Shown piece by piece: positions 18,201 to 27,376 of a DNA stretch of 64,000 nucleotides (its first letter is position 1; each line of letters begins with the position of its first letter). Under the pieces are notes generated by a model. It was given only the letters and a program-made list of their open reading frames with translations, was not told the origin of the DNA and searched no databases. Both the position numbers and the translations under genes were made by a program. Origin of the DNA: Longimicrobiales bacterium (GTDB lineage Bacteria; Gemmatimonadota; Gemmatimonadetes; Longimicrobiales; Gaopeijiaceae); NCBI GenBank assembly GCA_951813395.1, contig OX638356.1, positions 785,340 to 849,339 of the forward strand. Direction: 5' to 3'.

Positions 18201-18532
18201 TCCTGAAGATCATCTTCGGGATCGCCGCGTTCGCGCTCGGCATCTACCTGGGGCTTCCCGGGAAGGGCGGCCCGGTCGCCGCGCGCGGCAGACGCTGGTT
18301 GACCCACGACCGTGGACGGACGGCCGCCCACGACGAAGGCGAGCTCGAGCAGCTCGAGCGGGATCTCGGCCGCTCCACGGGACTCAGCAGGCGCGCCAAG
18401 CGCCATTTTACGCCGCTCGACCTGATGAAGAGCCGGCGGCGGGCCTCGGATCGACGCCGGACGCGGCGCCATTTCCGCACCGCGGCTCCCTCCCGCGGGC
18501 CCGACGGCAAGCGTTCAGGAGGTCCGCAATAG
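18197..18532 (+). CDS. Small membrane-anchored, highly basic protein
   Basis: 111 residues, start GTG 18197 in a GTGA overlap with the TerB-like gene. One N-terminal transmembrane helix (ILKIIFGIAAFALGIYLGLP) is followed by an Arg-rich tail including LMKSRRRASDRRRTRRHF. There is an acidic patch, DEGELEQLERDLGRS, in the middle. The tail could contact nucleic acid or phospholipid head groups. No family is recognised; coupling to the TerB-like gene suggests a shared envelope-stress role, which is inference. Confidence 0.6.
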   Translation: MILKIIFGIAAFALGIYLGLPGKGGPVAARGRRWLTHDRGRTAAHDEGELEQLERDLGRSTGLSRRAKRHFTPLDLMKSRRRASDRRRTRRHFRTAAPSRGPDGKRSGGPQ

Positions 18533-18549
18533 CGGCTCGCCCCGTCCGG

Positions 18550-20118
18550 CTACGCCCAGGCCGTGTTGAGCAGGACCAGAAGCCCACCGATCACCGCGCC
18601 GAGCACGTAGCCGAGATAGACGATCGTCCGCAGTTCGCGGCCGGTCACCCGGCGGACCATCTGCTCCATCTGCTCGACCGGGAACTCGCGCACCTTGTCT
18701 TCGACGCGACGCGTCACGTCCAGACGCCGCACCACGGAGGGCGTCTGGGATTGAAGCCACCGCCAAAGGGGCTCGCTTACGGCGTCCTGGATTCGGCGCG
18801 GCGCATCGGCGGGCAGAAGGCGGGCGGGACGACCGATCGGGCGCGCCATCACCGCAATGGCCAGACGGTGGGAGCTTGTGCGGTAGATGGCGGCGGCGAT
18901 GTCGCTACGAGCGGCCCGGACCACCCATTGCGCGAGCCTGTCCGGCGGCACGCCCTCCAGCAGTTCGCCCCAGGTCCGCCGGGACGCGCGGGCCAACCCG
19001 GCCTCGAGCTTCTCGATCACGAAGGCCCTCGTCGACGGGTCGCGGGCGAGATCAACGACCCAGTCGACGACGGCATCGATCGACTTGACCACGGCGGGGT
19101 CGTCCGGCTCACCGAGAACCTCGTTGATGGGGCGATTCAGAAAGTCCGCGATCGCGTCGCTGATGCCCGTCGCCATCGCCTCCCGCACCGGACGCTCCCG
19201 GAACATTTCCGCGATCCGGTTTGCGCCCTCCACGCGCAGCGCATCGAGCACCCTCGTTACCGTGTCCTCGTTCATGACAAGACGGGCGACGACACGTTGG
19301 TGGAACTTCAGATCCTGCAGGAAGCGACGCAGCACGTCCTGCGTCGCGAGCTCGAAGCGCTTCCGCGCGGCGGGCTTTTCCAGCACCGCTCCCAGTCGGC
19401 GAATCGCAAGGGGCACGTACCCGGCAACCGCCCGCTCCACCGTGTCGACCAGGCCCGGGGGAAGGATGTCCTGGATCGTCAGGTCCGGGGTCAGCAGTCG
19501 CTCGGCACCCCGCTTCACGTAGACCGAGACCGTCTCGCGGAAGCCGTCGCTCAAGACGGAACTTTGCATCCAGCGCTCCACCGCCGCGGCCACCGACGCC
19601 TCCCGTGCCGGAGTGAGAATATCTCCCACGGGCTCGCTGGCCAGGTATGTCGCCAGTTCAGCGGCCCTGTCCTGCACGGAGGACTCGAAGCGGGGTGATT
19701 TGAGGTGCTCCTCGAGCAGCGCCAGGCCGTGACCGAGAACCTCCTCGACGATGCTGTCGACCTCGGCTCTCAGCTCGGGGCCGAGGAGACCGGTAACCGG
19801 GCCGCGCTCGACTTCCAGCACCTCGTGAAGGAAGGTGCCGAGCCTCTTGTCGAATGCTTCGCGGAACTCGGGCTGCCGAAACACGCGGGTCAGGTCTTCG
19901 TCGGTGAGGAGCCGGTTGCCCACCGCACGGCCGATCGCGGTGGCGAGTCTGGGCTGATTCTTGGGGATTGCGCCCTGGAGAAGCCGCAACCTGCGGCCGC
20001 CAAGCGTGGGCGGCCGGTACGGATGAAAGAGCATCCATATCGCGATCGTGTTCGTCAGGCCTCCCGCCAGAGACCCGACCAGGATGGTCACGATGGCCCG
20101 CAGTACTGCCTCGTTCAC
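18550..20118 (-). CDS. DUF445-family inner-membrane protein
   Basis: 522 residues. The N-terminal transmembrane motif LVGSLAGGLTNTIAIWMLFHPYRP and LRLLQGAIPKNQPRLATAIGRAV are hallmarks of the DUF445/YheB family. A long helical middle carries repeated 'NRPINEVLGEPDDPAV'-like segments, and a C-terminal helix (TIVYLGYVLGAVIGGLLVLL) returns to the membrane. The function of DUF445 proteins is not known. GTG 20118 overlaps the upstream stop (GTGA), so it is translated with the preceding unknown gene. Confidence 0.87.
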   Translation of the reverse strand: MNEAVLRAIVTILVGSLAGGLTNTIAIWMLFHPYRPPTLGGRRLRLLQGAIPKNQPRLATAIGRAVGNRLLTDEDLTRVFRQPEFREAFDKRLGTFLHEVLEVERGPVTGLLGPELRAEVDSIVEEVLGHGLALLEEHLKSPRFESSVQDRAAELATYLASEPVGDILTPAREASVAAAVERWMQSSVLSDGFRETVSVYVKRGAERLLTPDLTIQDILPPGLVDTVERAVAGYVPLAIRRLGAVLEKPAARKRFELATQDVLRRFLQDLKFHQRVVARLVMNEDTVTRVLDALRVEGANRIAEMFRERPVREAMATGISDAIADFLNRPINEVLGEPDDPAVVKSIDAVVDWVVDLARDPSTRAFVIEKLEAGLARASRRTWGELLEGVPPDRLAQWVVRAARSDIAAAIYRTSSHRLAIAVMARPIGRPARLLPADAPRRIQDAVSEPLWRWLQSQTPSVVRRLDVTRRVEDKVREFPVEQMEQMVRRVTGRELRTIVYLGYVLGAVIGGLLVLLNTAWA

Positions 20119-21470
20119 CGCTGCTGGTGCCGCAGGAAGCCCTTGACAGCGACCCGGTAGTCGTCGGTGCTCACCGTACCATCGACCTCGTAGACTCCGA
20201 GAACGGGAAGGATGGGGCTCGTGCCGTCGAGAGTGAGGTGATGGGCGCTCACCGACTGGAACTCGCCGCGGAGCGAGCCGTCCGAGGAACGGAACCGCCA
20301 GAGGACCGGGATGTCACGGCGCGCGCGCTCGAAGCTCCGGGTCTCTGCCCAGGTCACGGACACGGATGGCCAGAACCGCTCGTCGGCGCCCAGGCGAGCC
20401 CAGGCCCGGTATTGGCCGGATCCCTCAGCATCGGAGAGAAGAAGCTCCAGTTGGTCGCCGCCAACCAGCAGTGCCCATTCACCGGACCCCTTGGATGAAC
20501 CGGTGCGGGCGCCCGAGACATCCATCACCCGGCCCGACCGCTCCTCCCCGCCGAGGCGGGCGACTCCGTCCAGCAACCGATACCGGCCGCCACGCGAGTC
20601 GATCCACTCGATGACGGCGTCGCCGATTCTCACGGACACGTCGCGGACGCCCGCCTGATAGTAGATTTCGCGCAGCACATCGTCCTGCCCTACGATCATG
20701 CGCATGTTGCCGGTGGGCACGATGCGCCAGGGCGCGCTCCGACTGGGCCCGGTGGCCCAGGCTTCGTCCGCGAGGAGAAGCCACTGGGCGCCCCTCCCGA
20801 CCCATCCCCTCAGTGTGCGGCGGGTGCTGTCGCCAAGTGTGAGATTCTCGAAGTCCCAGGATACGAATACGGTGGTGTCCCTTTCGGTGTCCACGAACAC
20901 CACGGTCCTCTGGTAGGTCGTGGGTGCGGCCGTCTCGGGGGTTGTTTCGGCGGCGACGGAACCGGCTGACGGATCCACCGCGTCGGTTGCGGGGATGTCG
21001 GGTGAGCCGTTGTCACAGGCCAGCGCGAGCGCGCCGGCGGTCACCAGGGCAATGATCGGCGCGGTGGCGGATCTCGCGACCAGCACCTGGTCTGGACGCA
21101 CCGCCAGCGAGCTGTCCAGCGCACGGAAGAAGCGATCGATCCTGCGTTGATTGATCGGCAGTCTCCCCTCCTCCGCAACGTTGCGGATGGACATGTCTAC
21201 GCGTGTCTGCCCGTTTGCGTCCAGCTTGACGGAGATGAGCACGGTAGCCGCCAGCGGGATCGGCCAGCTTGTCACGTCGGCGGCAACGATACCGATCTGA
21301 TCGTCCCAGCGGGCCAGCTTCCACCCCTTCAATCCGCCGCTGGCCAGTGCGACAATCGCATCCCAGACGGTACCGAATGGAATTGCGTAGGTGCGTCCTG
21401 CGAGAGCGGGATCCTCGGAATCGGCGCTGGTCCGGGCGTCCTGCCCCGCAAGTCCCTTCCAGAATCTCAC
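20115..21470 (-). CDS. Membrane-spanning protein of unknown function with two soluble domains
   Basis: About 451 residues from GTG 21470; a TTG at 21518 would add 16. The N-terminal ~130 residues (YAIPFGTVWDAIVALASGG, RVDMSIRNVAEEGRLPINQR, RIDRFFRALD) resemble the DUF1499 fold in pattern. A hydrophobic helix follows (TAPIIALVTAGALALAC) and then a Thr/Ala-rich spacer. A ~270-residue beta-rich domain comes last (TVFVSWDFENLTLGD, WLLLADEAWATGPS), somewhat like AttH/CrtC lipocalin-type proteins. It is coupled to the DUF445 gene by a GTGA overlap. Both resemblances are weak. Confidence 0.6.
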   Translation of the reverse strand: MRFWKGLAGQDARTSADSEDPALAGRTYAIPFGTVWDAIVALASGGLKGWKLARWDDQIGIVAADVTSWPIPLAATVLISVKLDANGQTRVDMSIRNVAEEGRLPINQRRIDRFFRALDSSLAVRPDQVLVARSATAPIIALVTAGALALACDNGSPDIPATDAVDPSAGSVAAETTPETAAPTTYQRTVVFVDTERDTTVFVSWDFENLTLGDSTRRTLRGWVGRGAQWLLLADEAWATGPSRSAPWRIVPTGNMRMIVGQDDVLREIYYQAGVRDVSVRIGDAVIEWIDSRGGRYRLLDGVARLGGEERSGRVMDVSGARTGSSKGSGEWALLVGGDQLELLLSDAEGSGQYRAWARLGADERFWPSVSVTWAETRSFERARRDIPVLWRFRSSDGSLRGEFQSVSAHHLTLDGTSPILPVLGVYEVDGTVSTDDYRVAVKGFLRHQQR

Positions 21471-21699
21471 GGTTGTCCGGTGCTCAAGGTTTGCTCCGTT
21501 GCTGCAGACGGGTGCCAACGTTCACGTAGAAAGAAGCTGTCCAAGGGCGGCGCATGAGGTCAACACCGAGCCCGAATACGGACGGTGGATATTCCCGATC
21601 GGTTGCAAGCGCTTTCCTCTGGCGCGCGTAATCCGCAATCTTGATGGTGGCGTGAGACGCAGGGCCGGTCGGGACCGTCCGGCATTGAACGGAGGCGGA

Positions 21700-22962
21700 A
21701 TGGACGAGAACCGGCTGATTCATGACTGGAACGTCGAGGAGTTCGACACCCTGGCATGGGGACGCCATGTCGAGCTGGACGACGAGACCCTGAGGGACGG
21801 GCTCCAGTCGCCATCCGTGATCGATCCCCCGATCGGCGCCAAGATCCAGCTCATCCACATGATGCACGAACTGGGGATCCATGCCGCGGACATCGGCCTT
21901 CCCGGGGCCGGTCCCCGCGCAGCCGGCGACGTGACCAGGCTGTGCGAGGAGATCCGGGACTCCCACCTTTCGATCGAGCCCAACTGCGCGGCCAGGACCA
22001 TGCTGGCCGATGTGGAGCCGGCGGTGAGGATATCGCATCGGACGGGCGTGCCCCTGGAGGTATCGGCCTTCATCGGCAGTTCGCCCATACGGCTGTACGC
22101 GGAGGGGTGGACGCTGGATCACATGTTGCGGACCGCGGAGGAATCGGTCTCGTTCTGCGTGCGCGAGGGGCTGCCCGTCATGTTCGTGACCGAGGACACG
22201 ACCCGGGCGGACGCCGCTACGCTGCGGACGCTGTACGGGCATGCGATCGAGTGGGGTGTGCGGCGGATCTGCCTCTCGGACACGGTCGGACACGCCACGC
22301 CGTCGGGTGTCAGGGCGCTCATTCGCTTCGTGAGGCGCGAGATTATCGACGCGTCCGGCGAGAGCGTCAAGCTGGACTGGCACGGACATCGCGACAGGGG
22401 ACTGGGGCTGGCCAACGCCCTGGCGGCGATCGAGGCCGGGGCCGACCGGATCCACGCGACCGCGATGGGGATCGGCGAGCGCGTGGGCAACGTCCAGATG
22501 GACCTGTTACTGGTCAACCTGGCGCTCGCGGGTGTCCACGATGCGGATCTGGCGAGGCTTGCGGACTACTGCCAGCTGGTATCCCGCGAGTGCGGTGTTC
22601 CCCTGCCTGCGAACTACCCCGTGCTGGGAGAGGACGCTTTCCGCACGGCCACCGGGGTGCACGCGGCCGCGATCGTCAAGGCCAAGACCAAGGGCGCCAA
22701 CTGGCTGGCGGACCGGGTCTATTCGGGCGTGCCCGCGTCGATGGTGGGAAGGTCCCAGGAAATCGAGGTAGGTCCGATGTCCGGTATCTCGAACGTCAAG
22801 TACTGGCTTGCCCGCCGGGGCTTCGACCCGGGGGACGGCGACCTGTGTGCGCGGGTCCTTGAGCGCGCCAAGACCGTAGACCACACGCTCACGGAGGCCG
22901 AAGTGCTGGAAATCGTTCGCGGGCCGTCCATGGAGGTGTCCGACGTGGAATCGGGTCCCTGA
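21700..22962 (+). CDS. LeuA/homocitrate-synthase-like DRE-TIM metallolyase
   Basis: 420 residues. The active-site signature LDDETLRDGLQSPS at about 27-40 has the Arg-Asp pair and Gln of 2-isopropylmalate/homocitrate synthases. The metal-binding HGHRD in LDWHGHRDRGLGLANA and the flap AMGIGERVGNVQMD also match. The C-terminus lacks the full LeuA allosteric dimer domain, judging by length. The enzyme should condense acetyl-CoA with a 2-oxo acid. ATG 21700 has GGAGGCGG immediately upstream. No leu or lys genes are adjacent; phoB starts only 13 bases after the stop, so the two may be co-transcribed. Confidence 0.85.
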   Translation: MDENRLIHDWNVEEFDTLAWGRHVELDDETLRDGLQSPSVIDPPIGAKIQLIHMMHELGIHAADIGLPGAGPRAAGDVTRLCEEIRDSHLSIEPNCAARTMLADVEPAVRISHRTGVPLEVSAFIGSSPIRLYAEGWTLDHMLRTAEESVSFCVREGLPVMFVTEDTTRADAATLRTLYGHAIEWGVRRICLSDTVGHATPSGVRALIRFVRREIIDASGESVKLDWHGHRDRGLGLANALAAIEAGADRIHATAMGIGERVGNVQMDLLLVNLALAGVHDADLARLADYCQLVSRECGVPLPANYPVLGEDAFRTATGVHAAAIVKAKTKGANWLADRVYSGVPASMVGRSQEIEVGPMSGISNVKYWLARRGFDPGDGDLCARVLERAKTVDHTLTEAEVLEIVRGPSMEVSDVESGP

Positions 22963-22975
22963 GCCGGGAGGCCTG

Positions 22976-23704
22976 GTGAGCCAGGAGCCGGGAGCCCGGC
23001 CGCGGGTGCTCGTGATCGAGGACGATGCCGATATCGCTGCGTTGGTCGCCTATCAGTTGACGCGAGCGGGGTATCGCGTCGAGACCGCTGCGAATGGCGC
23101 GGAGGGCCTGGATGCGCTCCACCGGGATGTCCCCGACCTCGTGGTGTTGGATCGAATGCTGCCCGGTCTGTCGGGTGACGAGATGTTGCGGGCCATTCGG
23201 CAGGAGGAGGCCACCAGTTCCGTGCCGGTCCTGGTGGTGAGTGCAAAAAGGGAGCAATTCGAACGGATCGAGGGGTTCGAACTGGGTGCGGACGACTATC
23301 TGACCAAGCCGTTCAGTCCCCGCGAAATGGTCCTGCGGGTCGATGCCATACTGAGACGCGCCCGTGCCGACGCAACGCCGTCGGGGCAGGGAGGACGCGT
23401 CCTCAAGGCGGGGCCTCTCAGGGTGGACCTGGGCGCCATGCGGGTCACTCTGGACGGCGTTGAGGTACCGGTCACACCGACCGAACTGCGGCTGTTGAAG
23501 ACGCTCATGGAGCGTCGCGGACGCACACAGGATCGCCACCAGCTTCTTGAGGAGGCATGGAGTGCCGACCCCGATGCGATCAGGCGCATTCGCACCCGTA
23601 CGGTGGACATGCACATTCGCCGCCTGCGCACCAAGCTCGGGGTCGCCGGTGAGTGGATCGAGACAGTGCGCGGCTTCGGCTATCGGTTCCGGAGATCCGA
23701 ATGA
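22976..23704 (+). CDS. phoB: PhoB-type response regulator (OmpR family)
   Basis: 242 residues. The receiver domain has the acidic pair in VIEDDADIAALVAYQL, phosphoacceptor Asp59 in VVLDRMLPG and Lys in DYLTKPFSP. The C-terminal winged-helix domain reads VPVTPTELRLLKTLMERRG and ends with VDMHIRRLRTKLG and TVRGFGYRFR. Together with phoR, pst genes and phoU immediately downstream this is the phosphate-starvation regulator. GTG 22976. The stop overlaps the phoR start as ATGA. I saw no clear pho box in the 13-base gap before it. Confidence 0.92.
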   Translation: MSQEPGARPRVLVIEDDADIAALVAYQLTRAGYRVETAANGAEGLDALHRDVPDLVVLDRMLPGLSGDEMLRAIRQEEATSSVPVLVVSAKREQFERIEGFELGADDYLTKPFSPREMVLRVDAILRRARADATPSGQGGRVLKAGPLRVDLGAMRVTLDGVEVPVTPTELRLLKTLMERRGRTQDRHQLLEEAWSADPDAIRRIRTRTVDMHIRRLRTKLGVAGEWIETVRGFGYRFRRSE

Positions 23705-25455
23705 GATTTCCGCTTCGCCCGGCCGTCATGGGTGCCGGGGCCGGGGGGGTGGTGTTGATCGCCACCGTTGCATGGAGCGTCACGCGTGCAGTGGGGACGG
23801 GCGTGATGTACCGCGAGAACCGGCAGCATCTCGAACCGGCCGTCCGGCTTGGCGCCGAACAGGTGCGGGGGTCCCGGGACGTCTCCCTGGACAGCATCGC
23901 GAGCGCCCTCGCGCTTGCCACCGGCTATCGGGTCAGCGTCTTCGACGCGCAACTCTCCCTGATGGCCGATTCGGACCTTGGGCCCGGACAGTCCGACACG
24001 ATTGTGGAGCCTGCCCGGCGTGCGGAGGTGGCGGCCGCGCTGCTCCGGGTCGACGGCTTCGCACGGCGGGTCAGCTCGCTGGACGGCCAGGCGTATCTCT
24101 TCAGCGCGACCCGGGTGTACTGGCGCGGCGGAACCATCGTGATCCGCTTCGGTGCGCCGGTCGCCCCGATCCGTCAGGCGGCGGCACTGACGGCGGTCTG
24201 GGTGGCGCTTGCGGTCGCGGCCGCGGGACTGGCGGTGCTCCTGTTCGTTCACCGGTTCGCAGGTGTCGGCGCAGCCTCGGTGGACAACACCCGGCTTCTG
24301 CTCCAGCGACTGGGCGCCGGACAGTTCTCCGGGCCGCGCGTCAAGCTTTCGAAGATCACGGAACTGGCCCGGCTCGCTTCGGCCGCCAACCGGGTTCGCG
24401 GTGAGATGGCAGAGCAGGTCAGCCGTGTGAAGCGTGAACGTGACGAGCTCTCCCAACTCATGGACGAGGTGGCCGAGGGACTGATCGCCCTGACGGACGA
24501 CGCGCGGATCCTGAGGATCAATCCCGCCGCGATGCGGCTGCTCGGCCTGGTGGACGTGCTGCCGTTTTCGCCGATCGGCTCCGTGGTCAGGGATCCGGAA
24601 CTCCGGGACCTCCTGGAGAGTTCGGTGGTCCGCCCGGAGGCACGGCTGGAACTCACGGTGGGGGACCGGGAGCTGGAGGTTCGTACCAGGCGAGGCACCG
24701 AAGGGGGGTCGGTGGTCCTTCTGGTGGACATGACCGAGATTCGGCGCCTCGAAGCGGTTCGGTCCGATTTCGTGGCCAACGCCTCGCACGAGCTGAAGAC
24801 GCCGCTGACCGTCATCCGGGCCGCTGCCGAAACCGTCCTGGACGGGGGACTTCCGGAAGGCTTGCGACAGCAGTTTCTGCGCTCGATCGAGAGCAACACG
24901 GTCCGGCTCCAGCGGCTCGTGGACGACCTTCTCGATCTGTCGCGGTACGAGTCCGGCGCGTGGCGCCCCGAGCGACAGCCGTTCAGCGCCGAGCGCGTTG
25001 CCTGGTCGGCGTGGGAGGAGCTTGAAGCGAAGCGCGCCGGGGGCGAAGTCGATTTCCGAGTGGAGGGAAGCGGTGAGGGATTGGGCGACGAGGCCGCCGT
25101 CTACCAGGTCTTTCGGAACCTCTTCGAGAACGCGCTGCGATACGTTCCCGAGCAGGAGGGACGGGTCGTTGTGGCCATCCGCGCGGAAGGCGAAAGCCTG
25201 GTGATTTCGGTGCGCGACAACGGAACCGGCATTCCGGCCGCGTCGCTTCCCCGGATCTTCGAGCGATTCTACCGCGTGGACGCGGCCCGTTCCAGGGAGG
25301 AAGGGGGCACGGGGCTCGGGCTGGCAATCGTGCGGCATCTGGTTTCGAGCATGGGAGGAACCGTCGTGGCCGAGAGCACGTGGGGCGCCGGTACGACCAT
25401 CACCTTCACCGTCCCCCTGCACGGGGCGGTGCCTGCCCGGATGGCTTCGGCGTGA
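23701..25455 (+). CDS. phoR: PhoR-type sensor histidine kinase
   Basis: 584 residues from ATG 23701 (ATGA overlap with phoB). A first transmembrane helix (GAGAGGVVLIATVAWSVTRA) is followed by a ~130-residue extracytoplasmic domain and a second helix (ALTAVWVALAVAAAGLAVLL). Then come a HAMP-like linker, a PAS domain (LMDEVAEGLIALTDDARILR), the HisKA dimerisation domain with His363 in NASHELKTPLTV, and an ATPase domain with NLFENALRY, VRDNGTGI, FERFYRVD and GGTGLGLAIV. Unlike E. coli PhoR it has a sizeable sensor domain outside the membrane. It should phosphorylate PhoB and be restrained by PstSCAB-PhoU when phosphate is plentiful. Confidence 0.9.
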   Translation: MRFPLRPAVMGAGAGGVVLIATVAWSVTRAVGTGVMYRENRQHLEPAVRLGAEQVRGSRDVSLDSIASALALATGYRVSVFDAQLSLMADSDLGPGQSDTIVEPARRAEVAAALLRVDGFARRVSSLDGQAYLFSATRVYWRGGTIVIRFGAPVAPIRQAAALTAVWVALAVAAAGLAVLLFVHRFAGVGAASVDNTRLLLQRLGAGQFSGPRVKLSKITELARLASAANRVRGEMAEQVSRVKRERDELSQLMDEVAEGLIALTDDARILRINPAAMRLLGLVDVLPFSPIGSVVRDPELRDLLESSVVRPEARLELTVGDRELEVRTRRGTEGGSVVLLVDMTEIRRLEAVRSDFVANASHELKTPLTVIRAAAETVLDGGLPEGLRQQFLRSIESNTVRLQRLVDDLLDLSRYESGAWRPERQPFSAERVAWSAWEELEAKRAGGEVDFRVEGSGEGLGDEAAVYQVFRNLFENALRYVPEQEGRVVVAIRAEGESLVISVRDNGTGIPAASLPRIFERFYRVDAARSREEGGTGLGLAIVRHLVSSMGGTVVAESTWGAGTTITFTVPLHGAVPARMASA

Positions 25456-26462
25456 CGGGGCGCCGGGTGCGCGTGTGGCGATGCATCACCGGGTCGGTGG
25501 CGGCGCTGCTGCTGGGCGGGTGCGTGGCCGACGCCCGCCGAGTCGTTGTGATCGACGGTTCCAGCAGCCTCTACCCGCTCACCGAAGCGGTCTCCGACGC
25601 GTTTGTCCGCGAAAACCCGGGCGCACGGATCGTCGTCCGCGTTTCGGGTTCCGGCGGGGGCCTCAGGCGACTATGCGAGGACGAGGCCGACATCGCCGGA
25701 GCTTCCAGGCCGATGACCGCCGCCGAGATGGCTCGGTGTCGGGCGTCGGGTCGCCGGGTCCTGGCTGTTCCCGTTGCCCGCGACGGCGTGGCCATGGTGA
25801 TCAACCCCGCGAACGAAGCCGTGGCATGCCTGACCCTGGCCGAACTGGACCGGATCTGGAGGCCCGACACCTCCGTAGCGACGTGGCGCGACCTCAGGCC
25901 CGCGCTTCCCGCGGAGACGCTTCGCCTGTTCGGTCCGGGCACCGACTCGGGAACGTTCCGCTTCTTCACCCGCGTGGTCGTCGGCCGGCCCGGAGCCAGC
26001 CGCACCGACTACTACATGACCGAGGACGACCATCTCATTGCCCGGGGCGTTGCCGGCGACCGCTGGTCGCTGGGCTACTTCGGGTCCGCGAACCAGGCGG
26101 CTCACCCGGATCGATTGCGGATGCTCGCCGTCGACACGGGCTTCGGCTGCGTCCTGCCGACCCCCGCTGCCATCCGCGATGGCCGCTACAGCCCGCTTGC
26201 CAGAGACCTGTACGTCTACGTCCGAAGCGTCCTCCTGGCCGACGAGGATGTGTTCAGTTTCGTGGAGCACTTTGTCTCGGCCAGCGAGTTGCTGGCGGAA
26301 GAGACGGGCTACGCGCCTCTGCCCGCGGCGGAGTACGCGCGGAGCCGGGCGCTCTTGAGCGAGGCGCGCCGCGAGGCGCTGGGACAAGCGGCGGGGGATC
26401 GCGACCGTCCACACGCCGTCGCGGTGGAAGCCCGCCGGGTGCCCGGGCGGGACCCGTCATGA
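25452..26462 (+). CDS. pstS: Phosphate ABC transporter substrate-binding lipoprotein
   Basis: 336 residues. GTG 25452 overlaps the phoR stop (GTGA). A lipoprotein signal ends in LLGGC. The mature part shows VVIDGSSSLYPLTEAVSDAF and VSGSGGGLRRLCEDEADIAGASRPMT, then FGPGTDSGTFRFFT with the Ser/Thr and Arg residues that coordinate phosphate in PstS proteins. LGYFGSANQAAH follows. It should capture phosphate outside the inner membrane and hand it to PstCA. Confidence 0.9.
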   Translation: MTGRRVRVWRCITGSVAALLLGGCVADARRVVVIDGSSSLYPLTEAVSDAFVRENPGARIVVRVSGSGGGLRRLCEDEADIAGASRPMTAAEMARCRASGRRVLAVPVARDGVAMVINPANEAVACLTLAELDRIWRPDTSVATWRDLRPALPAETLRLFGPGTDSGTFRFFTRVVVGRPGASRTDYYMTEDDHLIARGVAGDRWSLGYFGSANQAAHPDRLRMLAVDTGFGCVLPTPAAIRDGRYSPLARDLYVYVRSVLLADEDVFSFVEHFVSASELLAEETGYAPLPAAEYARSRALLSEARREALGQAAGDRDRPHAVAVEARRVPGRDPS

Positions 26463-27376
26463 TGGCGCGGCGTGTATCCGGTGCCGGAACGGCCTCCCGC
26501 GCGGCGGGCGAGCGCCTTGTGGCGCACGTCCTCCTGGCCTGTACCGTGGTCGCGGTCGTTACCCTGGCGGCGGTATTGGCCGTGCTCGTGCGCGAGGCCG
26601 GGATGTTCTTCGCCGATGTCTCGCCGTGGCGGTTTCTCACGGAGATCACGTGGGCGCCCGCCGCGGCGGAGCCCCGGTTCGGCGTGCTGCCACTCCTTGT
26701 GGGGACCGCCCAGATCGGCGTCGGCGCGGCGGTGTTCGCCCTGCCGGCCGGGCTGATGACCGCGGTGTACCTTCACCAGTACGCGGGCAGCCGCACGGCC
26801 CGGTTGCTTAGCGGTGTCACGGCGCTGATGGCGGGTGTGCCGACGGTCGTGTACGGCTTGTTCGCGCTCCATTTCGTCACGCCGGCCCTCCGGGTGCTGT
26901 GGCCCGGGGTCGAAGCGTTCAATGCGTTGTCCGCATGCCTGGTGGTGGGGTTGATGATCCTGCCGACGGTTACGGTGCTGTCGCGCGAAGCGCTGGACTC
27001 CGTGCCGCCGCCGCTCCTCGACGCGGGACTGGCCCTGGGTGCCCCCAAGGGACGAGTCGTGACCCGGGTTCTCCTGCCGGCCGCCTCCGGTGGCATCCTC
27101 GCGGCCGTGCTGATCGCGATGGCCCGGGCTGTCGGTGAGACCATGATCGTCAGTCTCGCGGCGGGAAACGAGGCCCGATTGACATGGAGCCCGTTCGAGG
27201 GACTCCAGACGCTGTCAGCCTTCCTGACCCAGTTGGGCATGGGGGATGCGGCGACCGGGACTCGTGAGTTCCAGGCGTTCTTCGCTGTTGGCGCGGTCCT
27301 GTTCGTCGGCACGTACGGGATACACATGGCCGGCAGGATGCTTGTGTCCCGCAGTGTGGGGAGGGCCGGCCAATGA
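26459..27376 (+). CDS. pstC: Phosphate ABC transporter permease PstC
   Basis: 305 residues with six hydrophobic segments. The binding-protein-dependent permease loop reads LDAGLALGAPKGRVVTRVLLPAA near 195, followed by ARAVGETMIVSLAAGN. An MTAVYLHQYAG element precedes the core domain, as in PstC. ATG 26459 overlaps the pstS stop (ATGA), with a second Met immediately after. It forms the inner-membrane channel with PstA. Confidence 0.9.
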   Translation: MMARRVSGAGTASRAAGERLVAHVLLACTVVAVVTLAAVLAVLVREAGMFFADVSPWRFLTEITWAPAAAEPRFGVLPLLVGTAQIGVGAAVFALPAGLMTAVYLHQYAGSRTARLLSGVTALMAGVPTVVYGLFALHFVTPALRVLWPGVEAFNALSACLVVGLMILPTVTVLSREALDSVPPPLLDAGLALGAPKGRVVTRVLLPAASGGILAAVLIAMARAVGETMIVSLAAGNEARLTWSPFEGLQTLSAFLTQLGMGDAATGTREFQAFFAVGAVLFVGTYGIHMAGRMLVSRSVGRAGQ

